The notes beneath the pieces were generated by a model. That model searched no databases. It saw only the letters and a program-made list of their open reading frames with translations, and was not told the origin of the DNA. A DNA stretch of 10,916 nucleotides, from positions 1-10,916 of the forward strand of contig JASFME010000059.1 in assembly GCA_050117725.1 (NCBI GenBank). Direction: 5' to 3'. Within the stretch, counting starts at the first letter, position 1; each line of letters begins with the position of its first letter. The stretch is from JASFJH01 sp050117725 (GTDB lineage: Bacteria; Pseudomonadota; Gammaproteobacteria; AKS1). The position numbers and the translations under genes were made by a program. Shown one piece after another: positions 1 through 7,119 of this stretch.

Positions 1-71
1 GTGCCACGCGCGAGGTTCTCTGCCATCGGCATGCCCATTGCGCCCAGCCCGATAAAGCCAATCTTCAACAT
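1..71 (-). CDS. NAD-binding 3-hydroxyisobutyrate dehydrogenase-type protein (N-terminal fragment)
   Basis: Only the first 23 codons lie in the window; the gene runs off its left edge. The translation begins MLKIGFIGLGAMGMPMAENL, a Rossmann nucleotide-binding start with the glycine pattern GLGAMG followed by MPMAENL. This is typical of the beta-hydroxyacid dehydrogenase family (3-hydroxyisobutyrate dehydrogenase, tartronate semialdehyde reductase, 6-phosphogluconate-dehydrogenase-like NAD domain). The substrate cannot be told from this fragment. The ATG is one base past the speA stop codon, so the two genes are probably co-transcribed. A GAGG within the last speA codons sits about 9 bases before the ATG and could serve as ribosome binding site. 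Family assignment is fairly sure; the exact enzyme is unknown. Confidence 0.75.
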   Translation of the reverse strand, partial: MLKIGFIGLGAMGMPMAENLARG

Positions 72-72
72 C

Positions 73-1965
73 TCACCAGTCCTCGAAATAGGTATAGCCT
101 TCCAGGCCGGCGCGCAGCATCTTCAGACATTCCTCGCGCGCCTCGAAACCGAGCGTACTGGCCTCGGTCTTCAATTCATAGATCGTGTACAGCTCCTCGG
201 CATCAAAACCCACGGCGCGCAGCATATCATCCACACGATCGCCGCTGATCGGTTCCTCAATGTAATGGCTGCCATCCTCCTGCACGATCACGTGCACCGA
301 ATTTGTATCACCGAACAGGTTATGGATATCACCGAGAATTTCCTGGTAGGCACCGACCAGGAACATGCCGAGGTAATACGGATCGTCACTGCGCACATTA
401 TGTACCGGCAGACTCGATTCTATGCCGGCGGCATCGACATACTGATCGATACGTCCGTCCGAGTCACAGGTTATGTCATTGAGGACAGCACGCCGCGCCG
501 GTTCTTCACCCAGCCGGTGCAGTGGCACGATCGGGAAGATCTGCCCGATTGCCCAGACATCGGGCAGTGACTGGAACAGCGAGAAATTACAAAAGTATTT
601 TTCCGCGAGCTTGTCGTTCAATTCATCGATGATCTCGCGCGCCGCACGGCTTCGCGGTGACAATACTTCGCGCAGACGATTGCAGGTGGCGAAGTACATC
701 TGCTCGACACGGGCACGCTGTTCGAGTGTCAGCACGCCATGCGTGTACATCTCATGCGCCTCGTTCATGCCGTGCGAAATTTCGTGGTAGGCCTCGATGG
801 CAGTACGCGCAGTGAGTCGCTGCAATACGGCCCACATGTCATGCAGGATCGCCGGCGCCTCCTGTTCGGGCGGCGACACGGAGGTGTCGCCTGCCGGATT
901 GTCGACATCGATGACATTCGTGATCAACACAGCGTGATGGGCAGTCATGGCGCGACCCGACTCGGTCATAATATCCGGGTGCGCAAGCCCGCTCTGTTCA
1001 CAGGCCTCCCACAGGGTATGGACGATGACGTTGGCGTATTCGTTGATACGGTAGTTCATCGAACAGAAACTGCGCGAGTGGGTGCCCTCGTAATCAATGC
1101 CAAGGCCACCGCCAACATCAACGCAACGAATGTTGACGCCAAGGCCATGCAACTCCGTATAAAACCGCGCGCACTCACGCATGGCGCGCTGTACATCGCG
1201 TATGTTTGCGATCTGCGAGCCCATATGGAAATGCAGCATCTCCAGCGCATCGAGCATGTCAGCCTCGCGCAAACGGGCCAGGGCCTGCAAGACCTGGTTC
1301 GCCGACAGGCCAAACTTGGATTTTTCACCGCCCGTGTTCTGCCACTTACCTGCCGCGATCGCGGCCAGCCGAACCCGCACGCCAAGCTGCGGCATGACGC
1401 CGCGCTCGCGCGCCAGCGCGATAACGAGGTCGAGTTCCGAGAGTTTTTCGATCACGATATAGACACTGTGGCCAAGCTGCTGACCAAGCAGTGCCAGTTC
1501 GAGGTACTCGCGGTCCTTGTAGCCGTTACAGACGATCACGCCATTTTCCTGCGGCGCCAGCGCGAGTACGGCCATAAGTTCCGGCTTGCTGCCCGCCTCC
1601 AGGCCCACAGCCCCCTGCCGATCATGCAGGATCTGCTCAATCACCCGGCGTTGCTGGTTGACCTTGATCGGATATACGGCCGTGTAGCGGCCCCGGTAAC
1701 TGTGCTTGCGCATCGTCGCGTCAAACGCGCCACATAGCTGCCGCACCCGGTGCTGCAGGATACCGGCAAACCGCACCAGTACCGGCAAGGGCATGCCCGT
1801 GGCGCGCAATTCGCCGACCAGCGCATACAGGTCAATGTCGGCACCCTCCGAATCGCCATCCGGGTAAACCACGAGGTGGCCGGCGTCATTGATCCCCACA
1901 TAGCCCTCGCCCCACTGGGCGAGGCTGTAAGTCTCGGCGGCCTGTTCAATATTCCATTCACTCAT
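73..1965 (-). CDS. speA: Biosynthetic arginine decarboxylase (PLP-dependent), SpeA
   Basis: The protein (630 aa) decarboxylates L-arginine to agmatine, the first step of the arginine route to putrescine. It belongs to the fold III, alanine-racemase-like PLP decarboxylases. Visible marks: the PLP-lysine segment YPIKVNQQ with Lys at about residue 101; EAGSKPEL just after it; HFHMGSQ (about 245-251); the glycine-rich phosphate loop DVGGGLG (about 283-289); TESGRA (about 334-339); and TCDSDG with the active-site Cys at about residue 500. Length agrees with the family (about 630-660 aa). The frame stays open upstream to 2124, but that extension would run into speE; the ATG at 1965 gives MSEWNIEQ, which fits the N-terminus of Pseudomonas-type SpeA. 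No Shine-Dalgarno precedes this ATG, which may mean a leaderless mRNA. speE is divergent. No agmatine-processing gene is in view. Confidence 0.95.
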   Translation of the reverse strand: MSEWNIEQAAETYSLAQWGEGYVGINDAGHLVVYPDGDSEGADIDLYALVGELRATGMPLPVLVRFAGILQHRVRQLCGAFDATMRKHSYRGRYTAVYPIKVNQQRRVIEQILHDRQGAVGLEAGSKPELMAVLALAPQENGVIVCNGYKDREYLELALLGQQLGHSVYIVIEKLSELDLVIALARERGVMPQLGVRVRLAAIAAGKWQNTGGEKSKFGLSANQVLQALARLREADMLDALEMLHFHMGSQIANIRDVQRAMRECARFYTELHGLGVNIRCVDVGGGLGIDYEGTHSRSFCSMNYRINEYANVIVHTLWEACEQSGLAHPDIMTESGRAMTAHHAVLITNVIDVDNPAGDTSVSPPEQEAPAILHDMWAVLQRLTARTAIEAYHEISHGMNEAHEMYTHGVLTLEQRARVEQMYFATCNRLREVLSPRSRAAREIIDELNDKLAEKYFCNFSLFQSLPDVWAIGQIFPIVPLHRLGEEPARRAVLNDITCDSDGRIDQYVDAAGIESSLPVHNVRSDDPYYLGMFLVGAYQEILGDIHNLFGDTNSVHVIVQEDGSHYIEEPISGDRVDDMLRAVGFDAEELYTIYELKTEASTLGFEAREECLKMLRAGLEGYTYFEDW

Positions 1966-1971
1966 GCCGGC

Positions 1972-2000
1972 ATTAGAGCCCAGAGTACAGCCCATGACAA
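1972..2000 (-). promoter_or_regulatory. Predicted sigma70 promoter of speA, placed for a leaderless mRNA
   Basis: Read on the minus strand, TTGTCA (2000-1995; 5/6 to TTGACA) is followed by a 17-base spacer and TCTAAT (1977-1972; 5/6 to TATAAT). Six bases separate the -10 box from the speA ATG, so the usual start point falls on the A of the ATG at 1965. This agrees with the absence of a ribosome binding site there. The match is by eye and has not been tested. Confidence 0.5.
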
Positions 2001-2056
2001 GCAGCTTGCACGAAACATGGTGCTTCGGTATCTTCGCCGCCTTGATGACAAAAAAT

Positions 2057-2070
2057 CGTACAGGAGTACG
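2057..2070 (+). promoter_or_regulatory. speE ribosome binding site held in a small hairpin loop
   Basis: AGGAG at 2062-2066 lies 8 bases before the speE ATG at 2075 and decides that start. It is flanked by the perfect inverted repeat CGTAC (2057-2061) and GTACG (2066-2070), so AGGA would form the loop of a 5-bp hairpin. The ribosome binding site is clear. A regulatory role for the hairpin is only a possibility, because the stem is short. Confidence 0.6.
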
Positions 2071-2074
2071 CTCC

Positions 2075-2926
2075 ATGCGCCTCGATGACAGCTGGTTTAC
2101 CGAAGCCTGTGATGAATGCGGCACTGCATTTTCCCTGCACCAGGCCCATAAGATCCATGACGAGCAGTCTGACTTCCAGCATATCGAGGTCTATGAAACG
2201 GCGAAGTTCGGCAAGCTCATGGTCATCGATGGCTATGTCATGCTGACCACGCTCGACAACTTCATCTACCACGAGATGATGTCGCACCCGGCGCTGTTCA
2301 CCGCGACCGATCCGAAACATGTATTGATTATCGGCGGTGGCGACTCCGGCACCCTGCGTGAAGTCCTCAAACATGCCGCGGTGCAGCATGCCGTGCAGGT
2401 GGACATCGACGAACGCGTCACACGTGTCTCGGAAATGTTCTTCCCGGAACTGTGCGAGGCGAATGCTGACCCCCGCGCCGAACTGTTGTTTGAAGATGGC
2501 ATAAAATATGTTGCCGATGCCGCCGATAGCAGTTTCGATGTCGTGATCATCGACAGCACCGATCCCATCGGCCAGGCCGCGCGCCTGTTCTCAACCGAAT
2601 TTTATACCGATTGTCAGCGCATCCTGCGAGACGGTGGCGTGATGGTCGCCCAGAGTGAATCACCGCTGTGCCACCTGCCGCTGATCAAATCAATGCGTGG
2701 CAACATGCGCGAGGCGGGGTTTTCTGCCGTGCAGACCCTGCACTTCCCGCAACCGTGTTACCCGACCGGCTGGTGGTCATGCACACTGGCCGGCAAGGGT
2801 ATTGCCCTCGACGCCTTTCGCTATGAGGCGGCGGCACAACGCGCATTCACCACCCGCTATTACAGTGCAGATGGGCATCGCGGCGCGGCCAACCTGCCGT
2901 TTATGCAGGAAGCGCTGGCTGACTGA
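2075..2926 (+). CDS. speE: Spermidine synthase (polyamine aminopropyltransferase), SpeE
   Basis: The 283-aa cytosolic enzyme transfers an aminopropyl group from decarboxylated S-adenosylmethionine to putrescine, giving spermidine and methylthioadenosine. The N-terminal part ends with GKLMVIDGYVMLTTLDNFIY (about 46-65). The Rossmann core has VLIIGGGDSGTLREVLKH (about 83-100), the acidic VDIDE (109-113), FEDGIKY (139-145) and the catalytic loop IIDSTDP with Asp at about 160 and 163. PCYPTGWWS (about 228-236) is also typical. Length matches E. coli SpeE (288 aa). The glycine loop reads GGGDSG where many homologs have GGGDGG or GGGDGA, a mild variant. The start at 2075 is chosen for its AGGAG; the frame is open upstream but that part has no family similarity. 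Divergent from speA; followed by a strong terminator. Confidence 0.95.
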   Translation: MRLDDSWFTEACDECGTAFSLHQAHKIHDEQSDFQHIEVYETAKFGKLMVIDGYVMLTTLDNFIYHEMMSHPALFTATDPKHVLIIGGGDSGTLREVLKHAAVQHAVQVDIDERVTRVSEMFFPELCEANADPRAELLFEDGIKYVADAADSSFDVVIIDSTDPIGQAARLFSTEFYTDCQRILRDGGVMVAQSESPLCHLPLIKSMRGNMREAGFSAVQTLHFPQPCYPTGWWSCTLAGKGIALDAFRYEAAAQRAFTTRYYSADGHRGAANLPFMQEALAD

Positions 2927-2945
2927 AGCGACCACAGAGTTGCTG

Positions 2946-2980
2946 AATAAAAAATGGCGCCAGTGGCGCCATTTTTTATT
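2946..2980. terminator. Bidirectional rho-independent terminator between speE and the convergent gene
   Basis: The two 17-base arms 2946-2962 and 2964-2980 are perfectly complementary. GC-rich cores (TGGCGCC) are flanked by an A tract on the left and a T tract on the right, so the hairpin works in both directions. In practice the centre opens as a loop of several bases. It separates speE (plus) from the minus-strand gene ending at 3006. Confidence 0.92.
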
Positions 2981-3005
2981 GCTATGTACAAACCCGGCTG
3001 GTTCC

Positions 3006-3386
3006 TCATCTGCCGCACCACTTCTGTACATCTTTGTTTGCAGCGGCCTCGGCTTTTTTACGGGCCTGCTTGTCAAGAAAGCTGCGCTTGCCGTTTTTGT
3101 CATACACGTACAGGCCGCTCGAGGTTGTGTATTCCCTGTATCGATCGCGTGCAACCTGGCAGTTGTGGGCACGGACCTGCTTGTTGTGCTTTTCCCTGGC
3201 TTGTTGCTGTTTCTTTTGTGCCCGCTCGCGTTCGCGCATCTCAAGGTAACGACGCTGCGCTTCACGGCGCTGCCTGTCATAATCGGATTCGGCCAGCATA
3301 AGGCCGTCAATATGGCTATCACTGTAGGAAGGTGTGCCCAGCAGCATTCCGAGTACAACCAGTGCGATCAGCTTCCAGCCCTGCAT
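3006..3386 (-). CDS. Small exported, charged protein with a DUF4124-like C-terminal half
   Basis: The 126-aa protein has a Sec-type signal peptide (Lys5, then hydrophobic core LIALVVLGMLLG) with likely cleavage around residues 20-24. The mature part has a highly charged, Arg/Glu/Gln-rich stretch (about 35-75) that is likely a helix or coiled coil. The C-terminal half contains NCQVAR (Cys76), a GLYVYDKNGKRSFLD segment and a terminal KWC (Cys124). That spacing (C.. , a D.nG.r.fld segment, then D...WC) recalls the C-terminal region of periplasmic DUF4124-type proteins; I judge this by eye only. The two Cys of the mature protein could form a disulfide. The ATG at 3386 is chosen for the strong AGGAGG 5-6 bases upstream. 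It lies 58 bp after fetB on the same strand. Function unknown. Confidence 0.8.
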   Translation of the reverse strand: MQGWKLIALVVLGMLLGTPSYSDSHIDGLMLAESDYDRQRREAQRRYLEMRERERAQKKQQQAREKHNKQVRAHNCQVARDRYREYTTSSGLYVYDKNGKRSFLDKQARKKAEAAANKDVQKWCGR

Positions 3387-3444
3387 AATGCCCTCCTTTG
3401 TTATATGTTTCGCCATTATTACGCCGCTCGGCGCGCACAGCAAA

Positions 3445-4236
3445 TTAGCGCAGGCGTTCGAGGCGCAGGCGTTCACGATTATCGAACAGGCGGTGTGAGG
3501 CCAGCCACACCGCCGTCATCGTGCCAAAACCGGTGCCGGCCGCAATCAGAAACATGATCAGTATCTGGTATTTGACCGCCTCCATCGGTGCCGTGCCCGC
3601 GAGGATCTGGCCGGTCATCATGCCCGGCAGGCTGACGATACCGGCCGCTGCCATGGCATTGATAATCGGCAACATGCCGGCGCGCGTACTGTCATGGCGG
3701 ATTGCCGTCATCGCCTGTTGCGCAGTTTCCCCAAACGCGAGCCGCGCATCGATAATGGCGCGCTTGTCGCGCGCCGTGCTGGTCAGTCTCTCGAGACCCA
3801 GTGCAATACCGGTCATGGTGTTGCCGAGCAGCATCCCCAGTAACGGGATCGCGTACTGTGGCGTGTACCAGGGATCGTTACCTATTATAAAAAGGAGTGA
3901 CAGCAGGGTGACGGTAAAAGTCGAGATGAACATCGACAGCGTGCCCATGGCAAAGCCCCAGCCGCCGCGGAAGCGGTGCGTCTGCCGTGCCATGACCTCG
4001 CGCCCGGCCAGGAGCAGCATGATCAATGCTATACCGCTCATGTACCAGGGATTCACGTTATCAAACAGCAACTTGAGCACGAGACCAATCAACAATAACT
4101 GGACGGTGGTCCGTATCGCGGCAATAACCAGTTGCCATTCAACACCAAGCTTCAGGCGCAGGCTGAATACGGCGAGCATGATCACGAGTGTAGCGGCGAT
4201 CCCGAGATCGAAAGCTGTCAGGCTAATCACGTTCAT
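3445..4236 (-). CDS. fetB: Iron export ABC transporter permease, FetB/YbbM family (UPF0014)
   Basis: The 263-aa inner-membrane protein is the permease of the FetAB (YbbL/YbbM) exporter, which in E. coli lowers cytoplasmic iron and improves peroxide resistance. It has about seven hydrophobic segments. Family blocks include IRTTVQLLLIGLVL (about 41-54), IPLLGMLLGNTMTGIALGLE (about 130-149) and SLPGMMTGQILAG (about 202-214), followed by a hydrophobic segment near 224-247. Length agrees with E. coli FetB (259 aa). The C-terminal tail (RERLRLERLR) is strongly basic. The start codon overlaps the fetA stop as ATGA (4236-4233), a sign of translational coupling. Family assignment is firm; iron as substrate rests on the family. 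Confidence 0.92.
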   Translation of the reverse strand: MNVISLTAFDLGIAATLVIMLAVFSLRLKLGVEWQLVIAAIRTTVQLLLIGLVLKLLFDNVNPWYMSGIALIMLLLAGREVMARQTHRFRGGWGFAMGTLSMFISTFTVTLLSLLFIIGNDPWYTPQYAIPLLGMLLGNTMTGIALGLERLTSTARDKRAIIDARLAFGETAQQAMTAIRHDSTRAGMLPIINAMAAAGIVSLPGMMTGQILAGTAPMEAVKYQILIMFLIAAGTGFGTMTAVWLASHRLFDNRERLRLERLR

Positions 4237-4841
4237 GCTGCCTGCTCCAGTTTGCCCCTGGCGATGACCAGCTGTCGCGTTGCGATACGCCTGATCTGCT
4301 CCGGCTCATGGCTGACCCAGATTGCCGCGGCCTGTTCCGCAGCCAGGTAATCCTTTACAAGTGCCTCCACACGCAGAGTATTGCCAGGGTCCACGTTGGC
4401 CGTGATCTCATCGAGTAATAGTACGCGTGGCCTGAACTGCAAGGCGCGCAACAGGGCAAGCCGCTGTTTCTCACCACTGGAGAGTCGCGCCACCGGCCAG
4501 GATTGCACCTCGTTGACAAAGCCGAGGCGGGTAAAATCCAGCTGCCCTGCATGCGGGAAGTGATCCGACACAGCGGGCAGCCACCAGTGACTTTCCGCCG
4601 CAAGATAGGCGACCTGTCGACGCCAGACAGGGGCGGCGATGACCTGCTGTTCCTCGCTATCCAGCATGATCTTGCCGGTATGGGGATCGAGATCGGCAAG
4701 CGCCCGTAACAACAGTGACTTGCCCGAACCGGATTCCCCGGCCAGGCACACGCACTCACCTGCCGCCAGCGACAGGCTGACCGGCCCGATCAGGGCGGTA
4801 GACACATTTTCCGCACGGAATAAAACTGGCGTATTCGACAT
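4233..4841 (-). CDS. fetA: Iron export ABC transporter ATP-binding protein, FetA/YbbL family
   Basis: This 202-aa cytoplasmic ATPase powers FetB. Visible parts: Walker A GESGSGKS (35-42), ABC signature LSSGE (120-124), Walker B VLLLDE (140-145), D-loop after ITANVD, and the H-loop His at about 178 in WVSHE. At the Q-loop, where E. coli YbbL has YCAQTP, this protein reads YLAAES (79-84) followed by HWW, so the conserved Gln seems absent, with Ala at its place and Glu one position on. Pairing with fetB by a 4-base overlap, and the short length, support FetA rather than a generic ATPase. No strong Shine-Dalgarno or sigma70 promoter is obvious upstream; the start region is shared with the divergent CDGSH gene. 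Confidence 0.9.
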   Translation of the reverse strand: MSNTPVLFRAENVSTALIGPVSLSLAAGECVCLAGESGSGKSLLLRALADLDPHTGKIMLDSEEQQVIAAPVWRRQVAYLAAESHWWLPAVSDHFPHAGQLDFTRLGFVNEVQSWPVARLSSGEKQRLALLRALQFRPRVLLLDEITANVDPGNTLRVEALVKDYLAAEQAAAIWVSHEPEQIRRIATRQLVIARGKLEQAA

Positions 4842-4846
4842 ATAAT
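4841..4846 (+). promoter_or_regulatory. Possible -10 box for the CDGSH gene
   Basis: A perfect TATAAT on the plus strand overlaps the fetA start codon on the other strand and lies 50 bases before the CDGSH ATG. No good -35 box is seen at the proper distance, so this would be a weak or activated promoter. No clear Fur box was found between 4842 and 4896. Confidence 0.3.
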
Positions 4847-4896
4847 TCGGCTACTCGCAGCGATGCCGTTCATCAACCACAACAAGGAGCATCATT

Positions 4897-5133
4897 ATGG
4901 CAGAACCCGATATGCCGCAACAGGTACCGTATGCCGTTGAACTTGAACCTGGTGATTACTGGTGGTGTGCCTGTGGCAAATCCGGCAATCAACCGTTTTG
5001 CGATGGCTCACATCAGGGCACGGAATTTGAACCGATCAGGTTCACTATCGCGGAAAAAACCAAAGTCTGGCTGTGTGGCTGCAAACGCACCCAGGACAAA
5101 CCATTTTGCGATGGCACGCACAATCGAATTTAG
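4897..5133 (+). CDS. Tandem CDGSH iron-sulfur domain protein
   Basis: The 78-aa soluble protein has two complete CDGSH motifs (C-X-C-X8-C-D-G-S/T-H). The first uses Cys24, Cys26, Cys35 and His39; the second uses Cys60, Cys62, Cys71 and His75. Each should bind one [2Fe-2S] cluster by three Cys and one His, as in the mitoNEET family; two motifs in one short chain resemble the Miner2 (MiNT)-type and bacterial double-CDGSH proteins. No signal peptide or membrane segment is seen. AAGGAG lies 7 bases before the ATG. Such proteins are thought to act in iron, Fe-S or redox balance, but the precise role of bacterial members is unsettled. It is divergent from the iron exporter fetAB, which suggests a shared theme of iron handling. 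Confidence 0.93.
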   Translation: MAEPDMPQQVPYAVELEPGDYWWCACGKSGNQPFCDGSHQGTEFEPIRFTIAEKTKVWLCGCKRTQDKPFCDGTHNRI

Positions 5134-5174
5134 GATTTATGAATGATGATTTATGAACGAAAAATCAATCATCA
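5134..5174. repeat. Short direct and inverted repeats after the CDGSH gene
   Basis: The 10-mer GATTTATGAA occurs at 5134-5143 and again at 5148-5157. TGATGATT (5144-5151) pairs with AATCATCA (5167-5174) as an 8-bp stem with a 15-base loop. There is no T tract, so this is not a clear terminator. The stretch is AT-rich and has no gene. Confidence 0.4.
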
Positions 5175-5178
5175 ATAA

Positions 5179-5320
5179 GGTTACTTTCATCAGGTGTGTG
5201 GAAACAAGGCACAAACGGCCGTTGTGAGATTAATCCGATCAAGCGAGTGGATGCCAGGCACCGCTTCCGGTAACGAGGGTTGCTTTGATCAGGCGGATGG
5301 ATGCAAGGCGCAAGCGGCCG
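5179..5320. repeat. Three diverged tandem units of about 50 bp
   Basis: Related sequences begin at 5179, 5228 and 5278, a period of 49-50 bp. The first reads GGTTACTTTCATCAGG and the third GGTTGCTTTGATCAGG (14 of 16 identical). Similarity between these two continues through an AAGGC-CAA-CGGCC segment, roughly 80% over about 39 bases counted by eye. The middle copy is more decayed (12 of 19 in its first part). The third copy is the left half of the palindromic element at 5278-5401, so the array looks like repeated left ends of that element. No gene is seen in this non-coding stretch. Confidence 0.6.
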
Positions 5321-5401
5321 AGAAAACGGAGTTTACACGTGAGTAAATGAGTATTTCGAGGCCGCTTGCAACACAGCAGACGCCGCCTCAGCAAAGCAAC
5401 C
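5278..5401. repeat. 124-bp palindromic element with 19-bp terminal inverted repeats (MITE/REP-like)
   Basis: The left end 5278-5296 (GGTTGCTTTGATCAGGCGG) and the reverse complement of the right end 5383-5401 (GGTTGCTTTGCTGAGGCGG) match at 17 of 19 positions. Inside lie two further nested inverted pairs: CAAGCGGCC (5311-5319) with GGCCGCTTG (5360-5368), and TTTAC (5332-5336) with GTAAA (5343-5347). All three pairs share the same centre between 5339 and 5340. There is no coding capacity. The right end abuts the A/T tract of the amtB terminator. It resembles non-autonomous, repeated intergenic elements of gammaproteobacteria; whether it is repeated elsewhere in this genome cannot be seen here. 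Confidence 0.75.
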
Positions 5402-5427
5402 AAAAAAGTGGGCGCCGAAGCGCCCAC
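5402..5427 (-). terminator. Rho-independent terminator of the porin-glnK-amtB operon
   Basis: On the minus strand, GTGGGCGC and GCGCCCAC form a perfect 8-bp GC-rich stem closed by a TTCG tetraloop and followed by six T residues (5407-5402). It lies 23 bases past the amtB stop codon. A textbook intrinsic terminator. Confidence 0.92.
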
Positions 5428-5450
5428 CAAATACCACCAGGTGAGAGGGG

Positions 5451-6704
<1,254 letters not shown>

Positions 6705-6727
6705 GATAACGCCCTCCGTATTGTGGC

Positions 6728-7066
6728 TTACAGCGCGTCCGGACCGGATTCACCGGTACGAATACGGACAGCCTGTCCAAGATCGAATACGAATATCTTG
6801 CCGTCACCGATCTTGCCGGTATTGGCAGCTTTCGAAATTGCTTCGATCACCTGGTCTGTGAGATCGTCGTTGATGGCGACGTCCAGTTTGACCTTGGGTA
6901 AAAAGTCCACGACGTACTCCGCGCCGCGATACAATTCAGTGTGGCCTTTCTGTCGGCCAAAACCTTTCACTTCCGTAACCGTAATGCCCTGCACGCCTAT
7001 CTCTGATAGCGCTTCACGGACATCATCGAGCTTGAAAGGCTTGATGATTGCACTTACGAGTTTCAT
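6728..7066 (-). CDS. glnK: Nitrogen regulatory PII protein, GlnK
   Basis: This 112-aa PII signal protein senses 2-oxoglutarate, ATP/ADP and, through uridylylation, glutamine; it binds and closes AmtB when ammonium is plentiful. The T-loop carries the PII signature with the uridylylation Tyr at residue 51 (RGAEYVVDFLPKVK). The second signature, TGKIGDGKIFVFDL (about 83-96), and the basic RIRTGE (about 101-106) bind nucleotide. MKLVSAIIKPFKLDDVREAL is the usual N-terminus, and 112 aa is the exact family length. GAGGAG lies 7 bases before the ATG. The name GlnK rather than GlnB follows from its position directly before amtB. It probably shares the sigma54 promoter in front of the porin gene. Confidence 0.96.
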   Translation of the reverse strand: MKLVSAIIKPFKLDDVREALSEIGVQGITVTEVKGFGRQKGHTELYRGAEYVVDFLPKVKLDVAINDDLTDQVIEAISKAANTGKIGDGKIFVFDLGQAVRIRTGESGPDAL

Positions 7067-7084
7067 GTCAGTTCTCCTCGAATC

Positions 7085-7106
7085 CCTGCCCGCTACCGCG
7101 GGCAGG
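7085..7106 (-). other. Stem-loop between the porin gene and glnK
   Basis: CCTGCCCGC (7085-7093) and GCGGGCAGG (7098-7106) form a perfect 9-bp GC-rich stem with a 4-base loop. On the transcribed (minus) strand it is followed by GGATTCGAGGAG, the glnK ribosome binding site, and not by a T tract. It therefore does not look like a full terminator. It may protect the 3' end of the porin message, mark an RNA cleavage site or set the porin:glnK ratio. Confidence 0.6.
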
Positions 7107-7119
7107 TTATCGTTATGAA

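Noticed and set aside
739..1737. A 332-codon open frame on the plus strand inside speA
   Set aside because: It lies wholly antisense to an unmistakable speA and shows no recognisable domain; long antisense frames are expected in GC-rich coding DNA.
2006..2034. Sigma70 promoter for speE (TTGCAC, 17 bases, TATCTT)
   Set aside because: Spacing is right but the -35 box matches only 3/6 and the -10 box 4/6, so I did not list it as a feature.
1966..2124. Longer N-terminus for SpeA starting at 2124
   Set aside because: It would overlap the start of speE on the other strand, has no similarity to known SpeA N-termini, and crosses the likely speA promoter.
3422..3433. Terminator hairpin after fetB
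   Set aside because: CGCCG/CGGCG has only a 2-base gap and no T tract on the minus strand; fetAB may read through into the downstream small gene.
2697..3557. A long plus-strand frame from within speE to within fetB
   Set aside because: It runs through the strong terminator at 2946-2980 and over three well-supported genes in other frames; the protein has low-complexity, shadow-like composition.
4842..4896. Fur box between fetA and the CDGSH gene
   Set aside because: No stretch resembles the GATAAT-type 19-bp palindrome; only scattered AT-rich bases are present.
5179..5401. CRISPR array or spaced direct-repeat array
   Set aside because: The units are too diverged (down to 12 of 19), number only three, have no conserved repeat/unique spacer pattern, and no cas gene is near.
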